Position numbers and translations under genes: made by a program
Origin: SVTX01 sp045577415
Lineage (GTDB): Bacteria; Bacillota; Clostridia; Oscillospirales; CAG-272
Reading direction: 5' to 3'
DNA length: 64,000 nt
Assembly: GCA_045577415.1 (NCBI GenBank)
Contig: JAZNII010000052.1
Span: forward strand, 1-64,000
The notes under the pieces: generated by a model
Database searches by the model: none
Seen by the model: only the letters and a program-made list of their open reading frames with translations
What the model was told of the DNA's origin: nothing
In this document: in pieces, positions 1 to 7,734 of the stretch
Layout of the letters: every line of letters starts with the position of its first letter
How positions within the stretch are numbered: the stretch's first letter is position 1

Positions 1-69
1 CTGAGGCACAAGATCCTCCAAGATTACCATTTCCAATCTGCTTTGCTTTCCGCTTCTTTCCGTAAACAT
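1..69 (-). CDS. IS1182-like transposase, N-terminal part, cut by window edge
   Basis: The minus strand has an ATG at 69 preceded by a strong GGAGG-type ribosome binding site (complement of 74-81). The reading frame stays open to the window edge, giving 23 residues that contain LEMVILEDLVPQ. That stretch resembles the conserved start of IS1182-family DDE transposases, where a similar phrase ending in LVP precedes a DHLLR motif. Only the N-terminus is visible, so family assignment rests on this short match. The AT-rich stretch 85-181 between it and the next gene would hold the promoter and one terminal repeat of the element, but I could not place the repeat with confidence. The rest of the gene lies outside the window, so it may be intact. 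Confidence 0.55.
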   Translation of the reverse strand, partial: MFTERSGKQSRLEMVILEDLVPQ

Positions 70-181
70 AGGTGCTCCTCCTCGTTCTTTTTTACACCTA
101 TATTATACCACATTTCTAAAATCCTGTAAATACGACAAAAAAGCCCAAAACCTATGTCTTGGACTCTTTGTCAGTAATCTG

Positions 182-200
182 TGCGGAGAAAATCTCCGCA
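182..200. other. 8-bp hairpin (TGCGGAGA / TCTCCGCA)
   Basis: A perfect 8-bp stem with a 3-nt AAA loop lies between the transposase start and the SGNH gene stop. No T-run follows on either strand, so it is not a clear intrinsic terminator. It could end the SGNH transcript or mark the insertion site of the neighbouring IS. Confidence 0.45.
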
Positions 201-225
201 GTTAAATTCAATACTCTTATTACTT

Positions 226-1125
226 TTATTTATAATTAACTCTTATAAATTCAGCAAGTTTGGGAGTAAAGTCTGAAGCCCAAAATTCTTGACTTGGATG
301 AATACCATCACCGGTACCAGATAACTTATCCTCGTTACAAATCGCACCATATCCCGTAAGGTTATATGCATCAAAAACTGGTATATTAAACTTTGCACAA
401 ACTGTTTTCATTGCTATTCCAGCCTCTTCAACCGAGAAAGACCCGGAAGCTGTAGTCCATTCGGTAATTGAATCGGCTATGGGCAAAGGAGTAACAAAAA
501 CAATCAAAGAATTCGGATATTTGTTTTTAAGCTTATAACACAAACTATTCAATGCGCCGTAAAAAGTCTTTTCGCTCATATCATTCACATTGCCCAAAGG
601 TGTTCTATAAGCCATATCAAGCGAAAAGGAAAGTGCGTCATTTGTGCCACCCATAACAACTATGATGTCAGCATCGGTCATTTCATTATACCTAACGGTA
701 AAAGAAGAATCACCCTCATTCGCAATTTTAGTGCCGCCAATACCATAATTATTAACAACAGAACAGCCTAACTCTTCTTTTAACAATTTCGGGAAAGGAT
801 AAACCATTTGAGAGCCATCGGGATTAGCACCGTAAGTAAGACTATCACCTAAACAGTTAATAGTTATACTCGAAAAATCTGCCGGAACAAAATCAGTATC
901 AGAAGATTCTTCAGAATTAACGGAAGATTCATCTTCAATAGTAATACTCTCGCTTTCAGTTTCAGAAGAAATTTCAGTATTACTTTCGGTATCATCATCA
1001 AAAATCGTTGAACCAAAATCAGATGAATTATTACCGATGTTTCCTATATCAGTACAAGAGATAACAAAACCAATAACAGAAACAATCACTAATAAAACTA
1101 TAAAATACGGAAAAATCTTTTTCAT
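226..1125 (-). CDS. SGNH/GDSL-family hydrolase lipoprotein
   Basis: A 299-residue secreted hydrolase. Residues 1-24 form a lipoprotein signal ending in FVISC, so Cys24 would be lipidated and the enzyme anchored outside the membrane. Residues 25-80 are a Ser/Glu/Thr-rich linker. The SGNH fold follows: block I is LGDSLTYG with nucleophile Ser95, block III is GGTNDA, and the Asp273/His276 pair sits in DGIHPS near the C-terminus. The family hydrolyses esters such as acetyl groups on carbohydrates or acyl chains; the substrate here is unknown. It has its own promoter at 1157-1185 and is the last minus-strand gene before the IS fragment. Whether it belongs to the Rep element or to the host is unclear. 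Confidence 0.85.
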   Translation of the reverse strand: MKKIFPYFIVLLVIVSVIGFVISCTDIGNIGNNSSDFGSTIFDDDTESNTEISSETESESITIEDESSVNSEESSDTDFVPADFSSITINCLGDSLTYGANPDGSQMVYPFPKLLKEELGCSVVNNYGIGGTKIANEGDSSFTVRYNEMTDADIIVVMGGTNDALSFSLDMAYRTPLGNVNDMSEKTFYGALNSLCYKLKNKYPNSLIVFVTPLPIADSITEWTTASGSFSVEEAGIAMKTVCAKFNIPVFDAYNLTGYGAICNEDKLSGTGDGIHPSQEFWASDFTPKLAEFIRVNYK

Positions 1126-1156
1126 GCTTATTGCACCTCATAAAAATGTTTTCTAT

Positions 1157-1185
1157 ATTATAACACATTTTTATTTAGCAATCAA
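1157..1185 (-). promoter_or_regulatory. Sigma-A promoter for the SGNH lipoprotein
   Basis: On the minus strand TTGATT (1180-1185) and TATAAT (1157-1162) are separated by 17 bp, about 30 bp upstream of the start codon at 1125. Confidence 0.7.
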
Positions 1186-1188
1186 TAA

Positions 1189-2046
1189 TTAATTATAAAG
1201 AACAGCTCTATAATTAGCTTCATAGGAATTAACAAGAACTATGCAGAATTCTTCTGCGCCTTCAGGAATTTCAATGTCACGAATCCAGAAATCGCCTTCT
1301 TTATACGTGTCATCATTATAAGTCCATTCGTAGTTCATATTGTTGCCCTTTGCATCGAAGAACTGAATAATAGTAGTTACAGAAGCTTCGTTAACAGGAA
1401 CCCAAACTCTCAAAAAATCATAATTCGAAACCTTCTGAATAGCGGTTACGGATACATTATCTTGAATTACAAAAGTTTCCTTGTTGTTGCTGTAATAACA
1501 ACCAGCCTTGTCAACTTCTACAGAAACTTCCTGTGAGGTAAAATTCTGTTCTTTGTTAACAGAAATCTTGTACTTGCCAGCGATTCCAGCTACTTCGTAG
1601 AACTTGATCGCGTAATCTTCGATAACATGACCGTCCTCGTCCTTAGGAGCTTCGGGAGTGATCACAATTCTGCAATACTTTGCAAAACGGTGGTTATCAC
1701 CCTTAACGTATACGCCGTCGGTCTGGCTGTTGATCTTGTCGGTCTTGTCGATGAACTGCTTGTTAGCATCGTAATAGTACACTTGATATGTACCGATTGT
1801 TTCGAAATCGGGCTCGATCTCAAGACCCTGGCACTCGATCAGATCCTTGGTATAGATCGACTGATCGGACTCGATATAGAATCCGAGATTGTTCAGAGCT
1901 CCGCGCTTGAACGCGATTGACGAAATTGTTTTCTTTTCTTCCTTTGCGATCGCGCTGATCCCGGCTATTGCGCCGACACCCAGCACTACTACAAGCGTGA
2001 TGATCAATACATTCTTCCACGGAATGTTTCGGAAAAATCTTTTCAT
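1189..2046 (-). CDS. Membrane-anchored protein of unknown function
   Basis: A 285-residue protein I do not recognise. Residues about 13-35 form one hydrophobic segment after a basic start (MKRFFRNIPWK), so the protein is probably a type II membrane protein or has an uncleaved signal, with some 245 residues outside. The outer part is rich in Tyr, Val and Thr and looks beta-rich; no catalytic motif stands out. Codon use in the first half is more GC-rich than in the Rep gene upstream. It follows the rep, ssDNA-binding and Com-like genes on the same strand after a 72-nt gap that holds a terminator-like hairpin, so it may be transcribed separately. It could be cargo or a surface protein of the mobile element. 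Confidence 0.7.
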   Translation of the reverse strand: MKRFFRNIPWKNVLIITLVVVLGVGAIAGISAIAKEEKKTISSIAFKRGALNNLGFYIESDQSIYTKDLIECQGLEIEPDFETIGTYQVYYYDANKQFIDKTDKINSQTDGVYVKGDNHRFAKYCRIVITPEAPKDEDGHVIEDYAIKFYEVAGIAGKYKISVNKEQNFTSQEVSVEVDKAGCYYSNNKETFVIQDNVSVTAIQKVSNYDFLRVWVPVNEASVTTIIQFFDAKGNNMNYEWTYNDDTYKEGDFWIRDIEIPEGAEEFCIVLVNSYEANYRAVLYN

Positions 2047-2081
2047 GAATTTTTAACCTCTCTTTTTTTATAAAAATTTAT

Positions 2082-2114
2082 AGGCAGAGCATCCCGATTC
2101 GGAACACTCTGCCT
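2082..2114 (-). terminator. Terminator-like hairpin after the Com-like gene
   Basis: AGGCAGAG (2082-2089) pairs with CTCTGCCT (2107-2114), and a small CCG/CGG stem lies inside the loop. On the minus strand it follows the Com-like stop codon by 4 nt and leads into an AT-rich tract with a run of five T. Confidence 0.5.
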
Positions 2115-2118
2115 TGGT

Positions 2119-2280
2119 TCACTTGATTGTTATTTTGCCGTTTGAAAAAATGATCTCATTTTTACACCGGACACATTTTAGCTGAAGGTAACGTAACTTC
2201 TTATCCTCGTCAGCTACAAAGGCAAGAAGCTTGTTGCAGCAGGGGCAACGTAATTCTTTCAAAAACACTAATTGGTTCAA
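2119..2280 (-). CDS. Com-like zinc-ribbon small protein
   Basis: A 53-residue frame of low visibility because it begins with TTG. Its sequence contains LRCPCCNKLLAF, about 20 residues of spacer, then LKCVRCKNEIIF, so four cysteines in two C-x2-C knuckles form a zinc ribbon. This arrangement closely resembles the phage Mu Com protein and Com-family regulators, which bind nucleic acid; Mu Com acts as a translational activator. The start is chosen because AAGGGTG lies 5 nt upstream of the TTG, while a GTG four codons inside has no well-placed site. It begins 11 nt after the stop of the ssDNA-binding-like gene, so the three genes rep, ssb-like and com-like form one operon. Confidence 0.72.
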   Translation of the reverse strand: MNQLVFLKELRCPCCNKLLAFVADEDKKLRYLQLKCVRCKNEIIFSNGKITIK

Positions 2281-2290
2281 AAAATCACCC

Positions 2291-2566
2291 TTACTGTTTA
2301 TTATTGGGATGTTCGTTCAGAGCGAACTTGGCGTTCTCAATAAACTTGACCGCCTGAACGAAGCCGCTGAAGTCAACGGACACATCGAGAATATCACCGT
2401 ACTGGGGTACTGCACCCTCAAGCTGATCAGGAGAGATCCAAAGCTCTCTAACAGCGAACTTGCTACCGATTGTATAAACACACTGACAAACTACGCTATC
2501 ATAGGGTTTACCGGTTTTCTTGCCAATTCCTGAACGTCTTTCTGCACTCATTACGTAAACTTTCAT
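2291..2566 (-). CDS. Probable ssDNA-binding protein of a small replicon
   Basis: A 91-residue protein whose ATG overlaps the rep stop codon by 4 nt (ATGA), so it is translationally coupled to the replication gene. It begins MKVYVMSAERRSGIGKKTGK, followed by alternating hydrophobic strands (VVCQCVYT, ILDVSVDF) that fit a small OB-fold. Small basic OB-fold proteins directly downstream of Rep_trans-type initiators in filamentous-phage-like and rolling-circle elements coat the displaced single strand. The family assignment is inferred from position and general character, not from a diagnostic motif. The C-terminus (FALNEHPNNKQ) is not the acidic tail of the host SSB encoded at 61.3 kb. Confidence 0.5.
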   Translation of the reverse strand: MKVYVMSAERRSGIGKKTGKPYDSVVCQCVYTIGSKFAVRELWISPDQLEGAVPQYGDILDVSVDFSGFVQAVKFIENAKFALNEHPNNKQ

Positions 2567-4155
2567 TTTTCTTTCTCACTTTCTTTTATTAATTCATTTT
2601 CTTTTTTCAACTTTTTAATCTCTTTTGTCAATGATCGATATTGCCGTTCTTTTCTTACTTTAATATCACGATAACACGGCGGCTCTATAACCGGAACTTC
2701 TCCGGTATTGGGATCTGGAGCGAAGCCGTAAAAATCATTGTCATTTAACGTGCATAGCACATCAGAAACGTCTTCCAAGAACGAATTGTCCTTATAACCG
2801 TTATTTTTGAGTATTGACATTGATGCGACCGTAGTGCATACGCGCCGCTTGGTCTTTTCAACGTCAGCATGGTGTTCGTGCTCACGCCAGAGGTCAACAA
2901 TACATTTTTCGTATTCCTCAATATAGCACTCATTAATTCTGCGCCAGAAATAACAAAATCGTTCTTCTTCTGTGCCTTTCTTCTCCACGAAGCACAAAGA
3001 AGTTGACGTTAAATAGTTGCAGATCTCACTACGTAAATTTAAGATCGAGAAGATCCTAAACAAAGGCAAATCGCCTTTTTGATAAAAGCCTTTAAAAACT
3101 CCGTCTTCAAAATATGCTTTTTGATATACGTCAATAAAATTGTCGATCGAAGAATAAAACTTACGTTTAGTCTGATATTCCACATTCATTATCAGAGTGA
3201 CTGGGGGAAGGTATTTATCTACCTTTTCCCGGAGCTCGTCCGTATTGTCTGATTTTATGTAACAACTCTGCCGAACATCCGAAAGCTCTTTTTTAATTTC
3301 ATCATCATAACCGTGCTCCAGGTACCAATCGATGCGACCGACAAGAAGACCGGTAACGTAGCTTTTCATCTCATAAGCCCTGGTATAAACATAATGATCG
3401 TATGAATTAATGAGCTTGTCATTATACCACTTGTCAATGAAAAATACCTTATAGTTTTTTTCAATGACCTCGCGCGACTTGTTGTAAATTCTTACAAAAA
3501 TATCGTTGCTCTTACGGTGACCGAATGAAAGATAATCAATTTCGATTTTCTTTCCGATGTCACCGACCTTGTGATATGTGCGAAGCTTGGTCTTGAGCTT
3601 TTTAATCAAAAGCCCATCGTTAAAAAATTTATACGGATTTTGAATCAGGTTAGTATGAAAAGCGTAGTCAATACGGTTTTCCTTAACTTCATTGACCTTG
3701 AGGCTGAAAACATCAAGAAGATTTTCTACAAAGCTGAAAGATCTGCAGACCACCTGGCTTGTCCCGACTTGAACCAAAAAACGAGAACGTAGTTGTACCA
3801 CTATACGTGGTGTGAGCGAATTTGGAAGAAAAGATGATATAAAAACATCAAACTCCTCATCCTGGCGTAAACAATATTCGTAATGAACAAAGCGTGTAGT
3901 TTCAAAATTAAGTCCAAAGAACTCGACGTTCTTGGAAGGTGACGTTACTTTCAGAGATCTGCAAAATTTGAGCTCTTTAAGTAAAGCCTCGATCCCAGGA
4001 GGACAATCATTAGAATCGTCTAATATTGAAACCGTGTAATATAACGTATCTACATGAGCGCACACCTTCTCTCTACTCAAATTAAAATAACGGTCTTGTT
4101 CTTCCGGGGAAAACTCCCCGAAAATCGGAGACGCTTTTATTTCTTTCGGTATCAT
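2563..4155 (-). CDS. Rep_trans-type replication initiation protein
   Basis: A 530-residue protein with features of the Rep_trans replication-initiation family (PF02486) found in rolling-circle plasmids, integrative elements and filamentous phages. These enzymes nick the origin with a tyrosine and stay bound to the 5' end. The hallmark RIDYAFHTN is near residue 161 and the catalytic-type block IYNKSREV is near residue 222 (candidate Tyr in IYNK). The C-terminal 40 residues are highly charged (KEIKKLKKENELIKESEKEK), probably a coiled coil. The ribosome binding site AAAAGGAG is well placed before the ATG. It is more AT-rich than the flanking housekeeping genes, consistent with transfer. An inverted repeat at 4190-4229 lies in its leader and a large palindrome lies further upstream. 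Confidence 0.72.
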   Translation of the reverse strand: MIPKEIKASPIFGEFSPEEQDRYFNLSREKVCAHVDTLYYTVSILDDSNDCPPGIEALLKELKFCRSLKVTSPSKNVEFFGLNFETTRFVHYEYCLRQDEEFDVFISSFLPNSLTPRIVVQLRSRFLVQVGTSQVVCRSFSFVENLLDVFSLKVNEVKENRIDYAFHTNLIQNPYKFFNDGLLIKKLKTKLRTYHKVGDIGKKIEIDYLSFGHRKSNDIFVRIYNKSREVIEKNYKVFFIDKWYNDKLINSYDHYVYTRAYEMKSYVTGLLVGRIDWYLEHGYDDEIKKELSDVRQSCYIKSDNTDELREKVDKYLPPVTLIMNVEYQTKRKFYSSIDNFIDVYQKAYFEDGVFKGFYQKGDLPLFRIFSILNLRSEICNYLTSTSLCFVEKKGTEEERFCYFWRRINECYIEEYEKCIVDLWREHEHHADVEKTKRRVCTTVASMSILKNNGYKDNSFLEDVSDVLCTLNDNDFYGFAPDPNTGEVPVIEPPCYRDIKVRKERQYRSLTKEIKKLKKENELIKESEKEK

Positions 4156-4189
4156 AAAAAGCTATCTCCTTTTGAAGAATTTATTCATA

Positions 4190-4366
4190 AAAGCTGTTTG
4201 GGGAAATAGGCATTTGCCCAAACGACTTTTTATGTCAAAAAGTTAATGAATATAAGGGAAACCACGCAAAAATAACAAATTATGCAGGGGACGTATTACG
4301 TATTACAATTTCGTCCCCTCAACGGTTTTTCGCGCTTTTTTTGACCGTGAATTCACGGTCAAAAAA
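4190..4366. repeat. Three inverted repeats in the rep/terB divergent region
   Basis: This 350-bp gene-free stretch holds three inverted repeats. The first, 4190-4202 with 4217-4229, is an imperfect 13-bp stem in the rep leader. The second pairs AGGGGACG (4286-4293) with CGTCCCCT (4312-4319), and its loop contains two tandem copies of GTATTAC (4293-4306). The third is a perfect 30-bp palindrome without a loop, 4337-4366, with GAATTC at its centre and T6/A6 flanks. Known rolling-circle origins present the nick site in such cruciforms, so one of these may be the origin or the boundary of the element; the third could also act as a bidirectional terminator. Confidence 0.65.
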
Positions 4367-4439
4367 GCTAAAAAATCGCTTGAAATTGTTATCAATAGAA
4401 TTGTACATTAAAAATTCGGCAAATTTGTTCTTTTCCCTA

Positions 4440-4468
4440 TTTACAAGCTATATTTTTTGTGGTATAAT
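4440..4468 (+). promoter_or_regulatory. Sigma-A promoter of the TerB/BrxD/helicase operon
   Basis: TTTACA (4440-4445), 17 bp, TATAAT (4463-4468), about 38 bp upstream of the first ATG; AAAGGAGAGG precedes the ATG at 4506. Confidence 0.8.
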
Positions 4469-4505
4469 AATATATTACAGAAAACTATGAAAAGGAGAGG
4501 TAAAA

Positions 4506-6293
4506 ATGTCTGAAAACGATAAAAATGACCGTCAAGATCTTGATTTTTGGAATTTGGATAAATATATAAAAAAACGTCCCTCTCCTGCTCCCGTAAGGCA
4601 GTTTTCAAAGAACGCTACCGAAGCGGTAACGATCGAGACACAGGGCAGTTCTCCCAAGGTGTCTGTCAATACCGCTAACGACAGCTCTCATTTCTCCGAT
4701 AGCAGGCTTTCCGTCAAGAGAGAAGCTGATACCGATAGCACGATAACACGCTTTATCCCCCCTCACAAGGACCCTGCATTTGCCAAGAAGTACGTTATCG
4801 TTGAATATTTCCCCGAAAATCCATTGATAAAAAGCGTCAGGGTATGCTCCGAAAAGCCCGGAGAAAAGGTTTTCGTTGACACCAATCTTTTTATAAGAGA
4901 AAGGCGCGCCCTTCTGAACAGAAAGGCGGCGGAGTCTCCCTACGTCCCCTATTATTCATACTCTCCTCGCTACTCCCAGATGAGCCGCGCTCAGCTAAGC
5001 TATTATCTTTGGTGGCGAGAGAACACACAGAACGGAATTTTTCTTAAAGCCGACGAGTCCTATATAATCCTTTACGCGTACGAGCTTGCGGCGACGGGAG
5101 AGGGCGAGGATAAAGAGGCGGCGCTTGGTATGCTCTGTTCTCTTTTGCAGAACTACACCGATCGAGACATCAACGCCGTGTACCGCTTAATGATAAGAGA
5201 CCTTATCTGCGATTTCTGCCTCGTTCACGGAATTCCATCTCCCACTCACAAGCTTGGTGGCCTCGGCAATCAGCTTTTGTCGGGCGCGTTTCTGCCCGAA
5301 TTCTTCATTGATCTGTCCGACCGTAACCGTTCAAGCGTTCTTGAAATGGGAATTGCTTCGATATCAATGTACGATTACAGAAGAAGCAAATTCTATTCCG
5401 ACGAAACAAGCAAGCTTTTCAAAAAGGCGATGAGCGGCGCTGTTGCCGCAATATTTTCCGATGACGCGGCGTTTAAAGCAGTCATGTCCTTTACCGACGG
5501 CATTTACGGTTGTGTCACCGCCGAGCGCCGTCCCTTTGCGAGAATGATAAATATCGTCAACAAAAGCGTAAAGCTTGAGATCACTTATTACCAGCTTTCG
5601 AATATTCAGTCAGCAGTGACCGACGCAATGCGCTACTCCGAGAACAAGCTCCGCGAGTATATGGGTATCAAGAATAAGCTTCATATTATGTCGATAAACC
5701 CCCAAGTCAAAGCTGCTCTTGACGCTTATTTTTCCGAAAACTATCCCGCTATGCCCATAGTGGACAGACGGCGCAAGGCTAATGCCAACTCTGAACCCGT
5801 AGTTAATGAATACGACAAATTCTACGACGTTCCCAAGGCGGAAATATCTCCCGAACACGCTTTGGAGATAGAACGTGACTCTTGGAGTACCACAAAAATA
5901 TTGACCGAGGCGTTTTCGACCGAAGCCGACGACATTACGGAGGAAAGCACGTCTCTGAACGCTCTTCAGCTTATTATAGAACCAATCGGAGAGCCTGTGC
6001 CTCAAAAAACGGAAACAACCGTTTCCCACCTGCCTGCGACACAGCAATTGCAAATCAGTGGCGGTCTTTTGACACAGATAAAGGGAGAAATCGGAGAAGT
6101 TGCCGATTTTATTGAGCTTTGTAAGTCGCCTACGCCCACGGAGCAACGCAGATTTGCTGCGTCACACGGCTTGTCGGTTGACGAGATAGCCGATAGCATA
6201 AACGAATGCGCCGCGAATGTTTTCGGAGATATTATCCTTGAAGACGTAGGCGGAGCGTACCGAATTATTGAAGATTATATTGACCAATTCTAA
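4506..6293 (+). CDS. TerB_N/TerB_C domain protein
   Basis: A 595-residue soluble protein. Residues 1-90 are polar and probably disordered. Residues about 95-330 match the TerB_N region: the phrase YSPRYSQMSRAQLSYYLWW is typical, followed by helical segments such as ESYIILYAYELAA. A second linker (about 430-500) leads to a C-terminal helical block (SHGLSVDEIADSINECA, then FGDIILED) that fits TerB_C. Proteins with these two domains are not tellurite-resistance enzymes themselves; comparative genomics ties them to operons with helicases and ATPases thought to process DNA. Here it is first in a three-gene operon with exactly such partners, and would be the scaffold or regulatory subunit. No nuclease motif is visible. 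Confidence 0.82.
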   Translation: MSENDKNDRQDLDFWNLDKYIKKRPSPAPVRQFSKNATEAVTIETQGSSPKVSVNTANDSSHFSDSRLSVKREADTDSTITRFIPPHKDPAFAKKYVIVEYFPENPLIKSVRVCSEKPGEKVFVDTNLFIRERRALLNRKAAESPYVPYYSYSPRYSQMSRAQLSYYLWWRENTQNGIFLKADESYIILYAYELAATGEGEDKEAALGMLCSLLQNYTDRDINAVYRLMIRDLICDFCLVHGIPSPTHKLGGLGNQLLSGAFLPEFFIDLSDRNRSSVLEMGIASISMYDYRRSKFYSDETSKLFKKAMSGAVAAIFSDDAAFKAVMSFTDGIYGCVTAERRPFARMINIVNKSVKLEITYYQLSNIQSAVTDAMRYSENKLREYMGIKNKLHIMSINPQVKAALDAYFSENYPAMPIVDRRRKANANSEPVVNEYDKFYDVPKAEISPEHALEIERDSWSTTKILTEAFSTEADDITEESTSLNALQLIIEPIGEPVPQKTETTVSHLPATQQLQISGGLLTQIKGEIGEVADFIELCKSPTPTEQRRFAASHGLSVDEIADSINECAANVFGDIILEDVGGAYRIIEDYIDQF

Positions 6294-6307
6294 ATTTGGA
6301 GATCATT

Positions 6308-7714
6308 ATGAACGAAAATATGCAGAATAATATGCCACAAGTCCCTCGCCGCATCCTTTCTTCCCTGCTTTCAAGTATTTCCGCAGGCGTAGTGCCGAGG
6401 GCAGGCGCGCCATATATCGCCATCGGACGCAAGGACGAGATACAGGCGTTTCTGTCCGACCTTGAGGAGATAAATGAGGGCGGCGGCGCAATGCGCTTTC
6501 TTATCGGTCGCTACGGAAGCGGAAAGAGCTTTCTTATCCAGCTTATACGCGGCTACTCCCTTGAACGCGATTTTCTCACCGCCGACTGTGATCTTTCTCC
6601 CGAAAGAAAGCTGAGCGGCAGCGGAAACAGCGCGATCGCAACCTACCGCGAGCTTATGAAAAATCTCGCATCCAAGTCATCCCCCGACGGCGGCGCTCTG
6701 CCTAAGATCATCTCACGTTGGATTGGAAAAATACGCGGCGACCTGATTTCTGAGGATATTTCTCCCGACGATGAAAAATTCGAGCGCGAGCTTCAAAAAA
6801 GAATATACGCCGAGCTTTCTGAGCTTGAATTTTTAGTGGGCGGATTTGATTTTTCTCGTGTGATCCTTGAATATTACAAGGCAAGCGTATCAGACGGCGA
6901 GGAAGCCACCGCTAAAATGAGCGCTTGTCTGCGTTGGCTCCGCGGAGAGTATTCCACCAAGACCGAAGCGAAAACCGGACTTGGATTTTCGGTATCGGTC
7001 ATTATAAACGATGACAACTGGTACGATTTTCTCAAGCTTTGGGCGGTTCTCTCCAAGAAAATGGGTTATCGCGGTCTGGTAGTCTTTATCGACGAGTGCG
7101 TCAACCTTTATAAGATCCCGCACCGCGTCAGCCGCGAGAACAACTACGAAAAGATACTTTCAATGTTCAACGACACCTTACAGGGTCGCGCGCCGGGACT
7201 TGATATAATCTTTGGCGGTACTCCTCAGTTTTTAGAGGACACGAGACGCGGACTTTTCAGCTACGAGGCGCTTCGCTCCCGTCTTTGCGACAGTAGATTT
7301 GCCCTTGACGGATTCAAAAACCTTATAGGTCCCGTAATACGATTGCGCCGACTCACCGACGACGAGCTTTTCGCTCTTATTCAGCGCGTGACGGTGCTTT
7401 ACTCACAGTTCTATCAGTGGGATTGCCGCGTCACAAACGAGGACAGATTGAAATTCCTCAATATTTGTCTCTCCCGCGCGGGCGCTGACAGTATGATAAC
7501 ACCTCGCGAGATGCTCCGCGACTATATGACCGTCCTCAACATACTGATGCAGAACCCCGAGGCAAGCCTTGACGACGTTGTGGGCAGTCACGTAACGCTG
7601 AAAACCGCAAACGCCGATGATGATCTTGAACCCGAGATTATTCCAACTCAAAAAAGTGAGCAAAGCGGCGGATCGGCACCTAAAAAATTTACGGCAAACG
7701 ATATTGAATTTTAA
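6308..7714 (+). CDS. BrxD-like P-loop ATPase (DUF2791 type)
   Basis: A 468-residue ATPase. Walker A is GRYGSGKSFL near residue 65 and Walker B is LVVFIDEC near residue 256. FGGTPQFLEDTRRGLFSYEA near residue 301 and RSRLCD just after are characteristic of the BREX BrxD/DUF2791 group of ATP-binding proteins. The start is the ATG at 6308, where GGAG stands 6 nt upstream; the upstream in-frame TTG at 6296 contains that site and is unlikely. The gene follows the TerB protein by 14 nt and precedes the helicase by 20 nt, so the three are co-transcribed. The likely role is nucleotide-driven loading or remodelling together with the helicase; this is inferred from BREX type 2, where brxD and brxHI are paired. 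Confidence 0.85.
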   Translation: MNENMQNNMPQVPRRILSSLLSSISAGVVPRAGAPYIAIGRKDEIQAFLSDLEEINEGGGAMRFLIGRYGSGKSFLIQLIRGYSLERDFLTADCDLSPERKLSGSGNSAIATYRELMKNLASKSSPDGGALPKIISRWIGKIRGDLISEDISPDDEKFERELQKRIYAELSELEFLVGGFDFSRVILEYYKASVSDGEEATAKMSACLRWLRGEYSTKTEAKTGLGFSVSVIINDDNWYDFLKLWAVLSKKMGYRGLVVFIDECVNLYKIPHRVSRENNYEKILSMFNDTLQGRAPGLDIIFGGTPQFLEDTRRGLFSYEALRSRLCDSRFALDGFKNLIGPVIRLRRLTDDELFALIQRVTVLYSQFYQWDCRVTNEDRLKFLNICLSRAGADSMITPREMLRDYMTVLNILMQNPEASLDDVVGSHVTLKTANADDDLEPEIIPTQKSEQSGGSAPKKFTANDIEF

Positions 7715-7734
7715 AAAATACACAAGGAGGATTT

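Noticed and set aside
1820..2020. 66-codon minus-strand frame inside the 285-residue membrane protein
   Set aside because: Out-of-frame overlap, with no start signal and a Cys/Arg-rich artefact-like translation.
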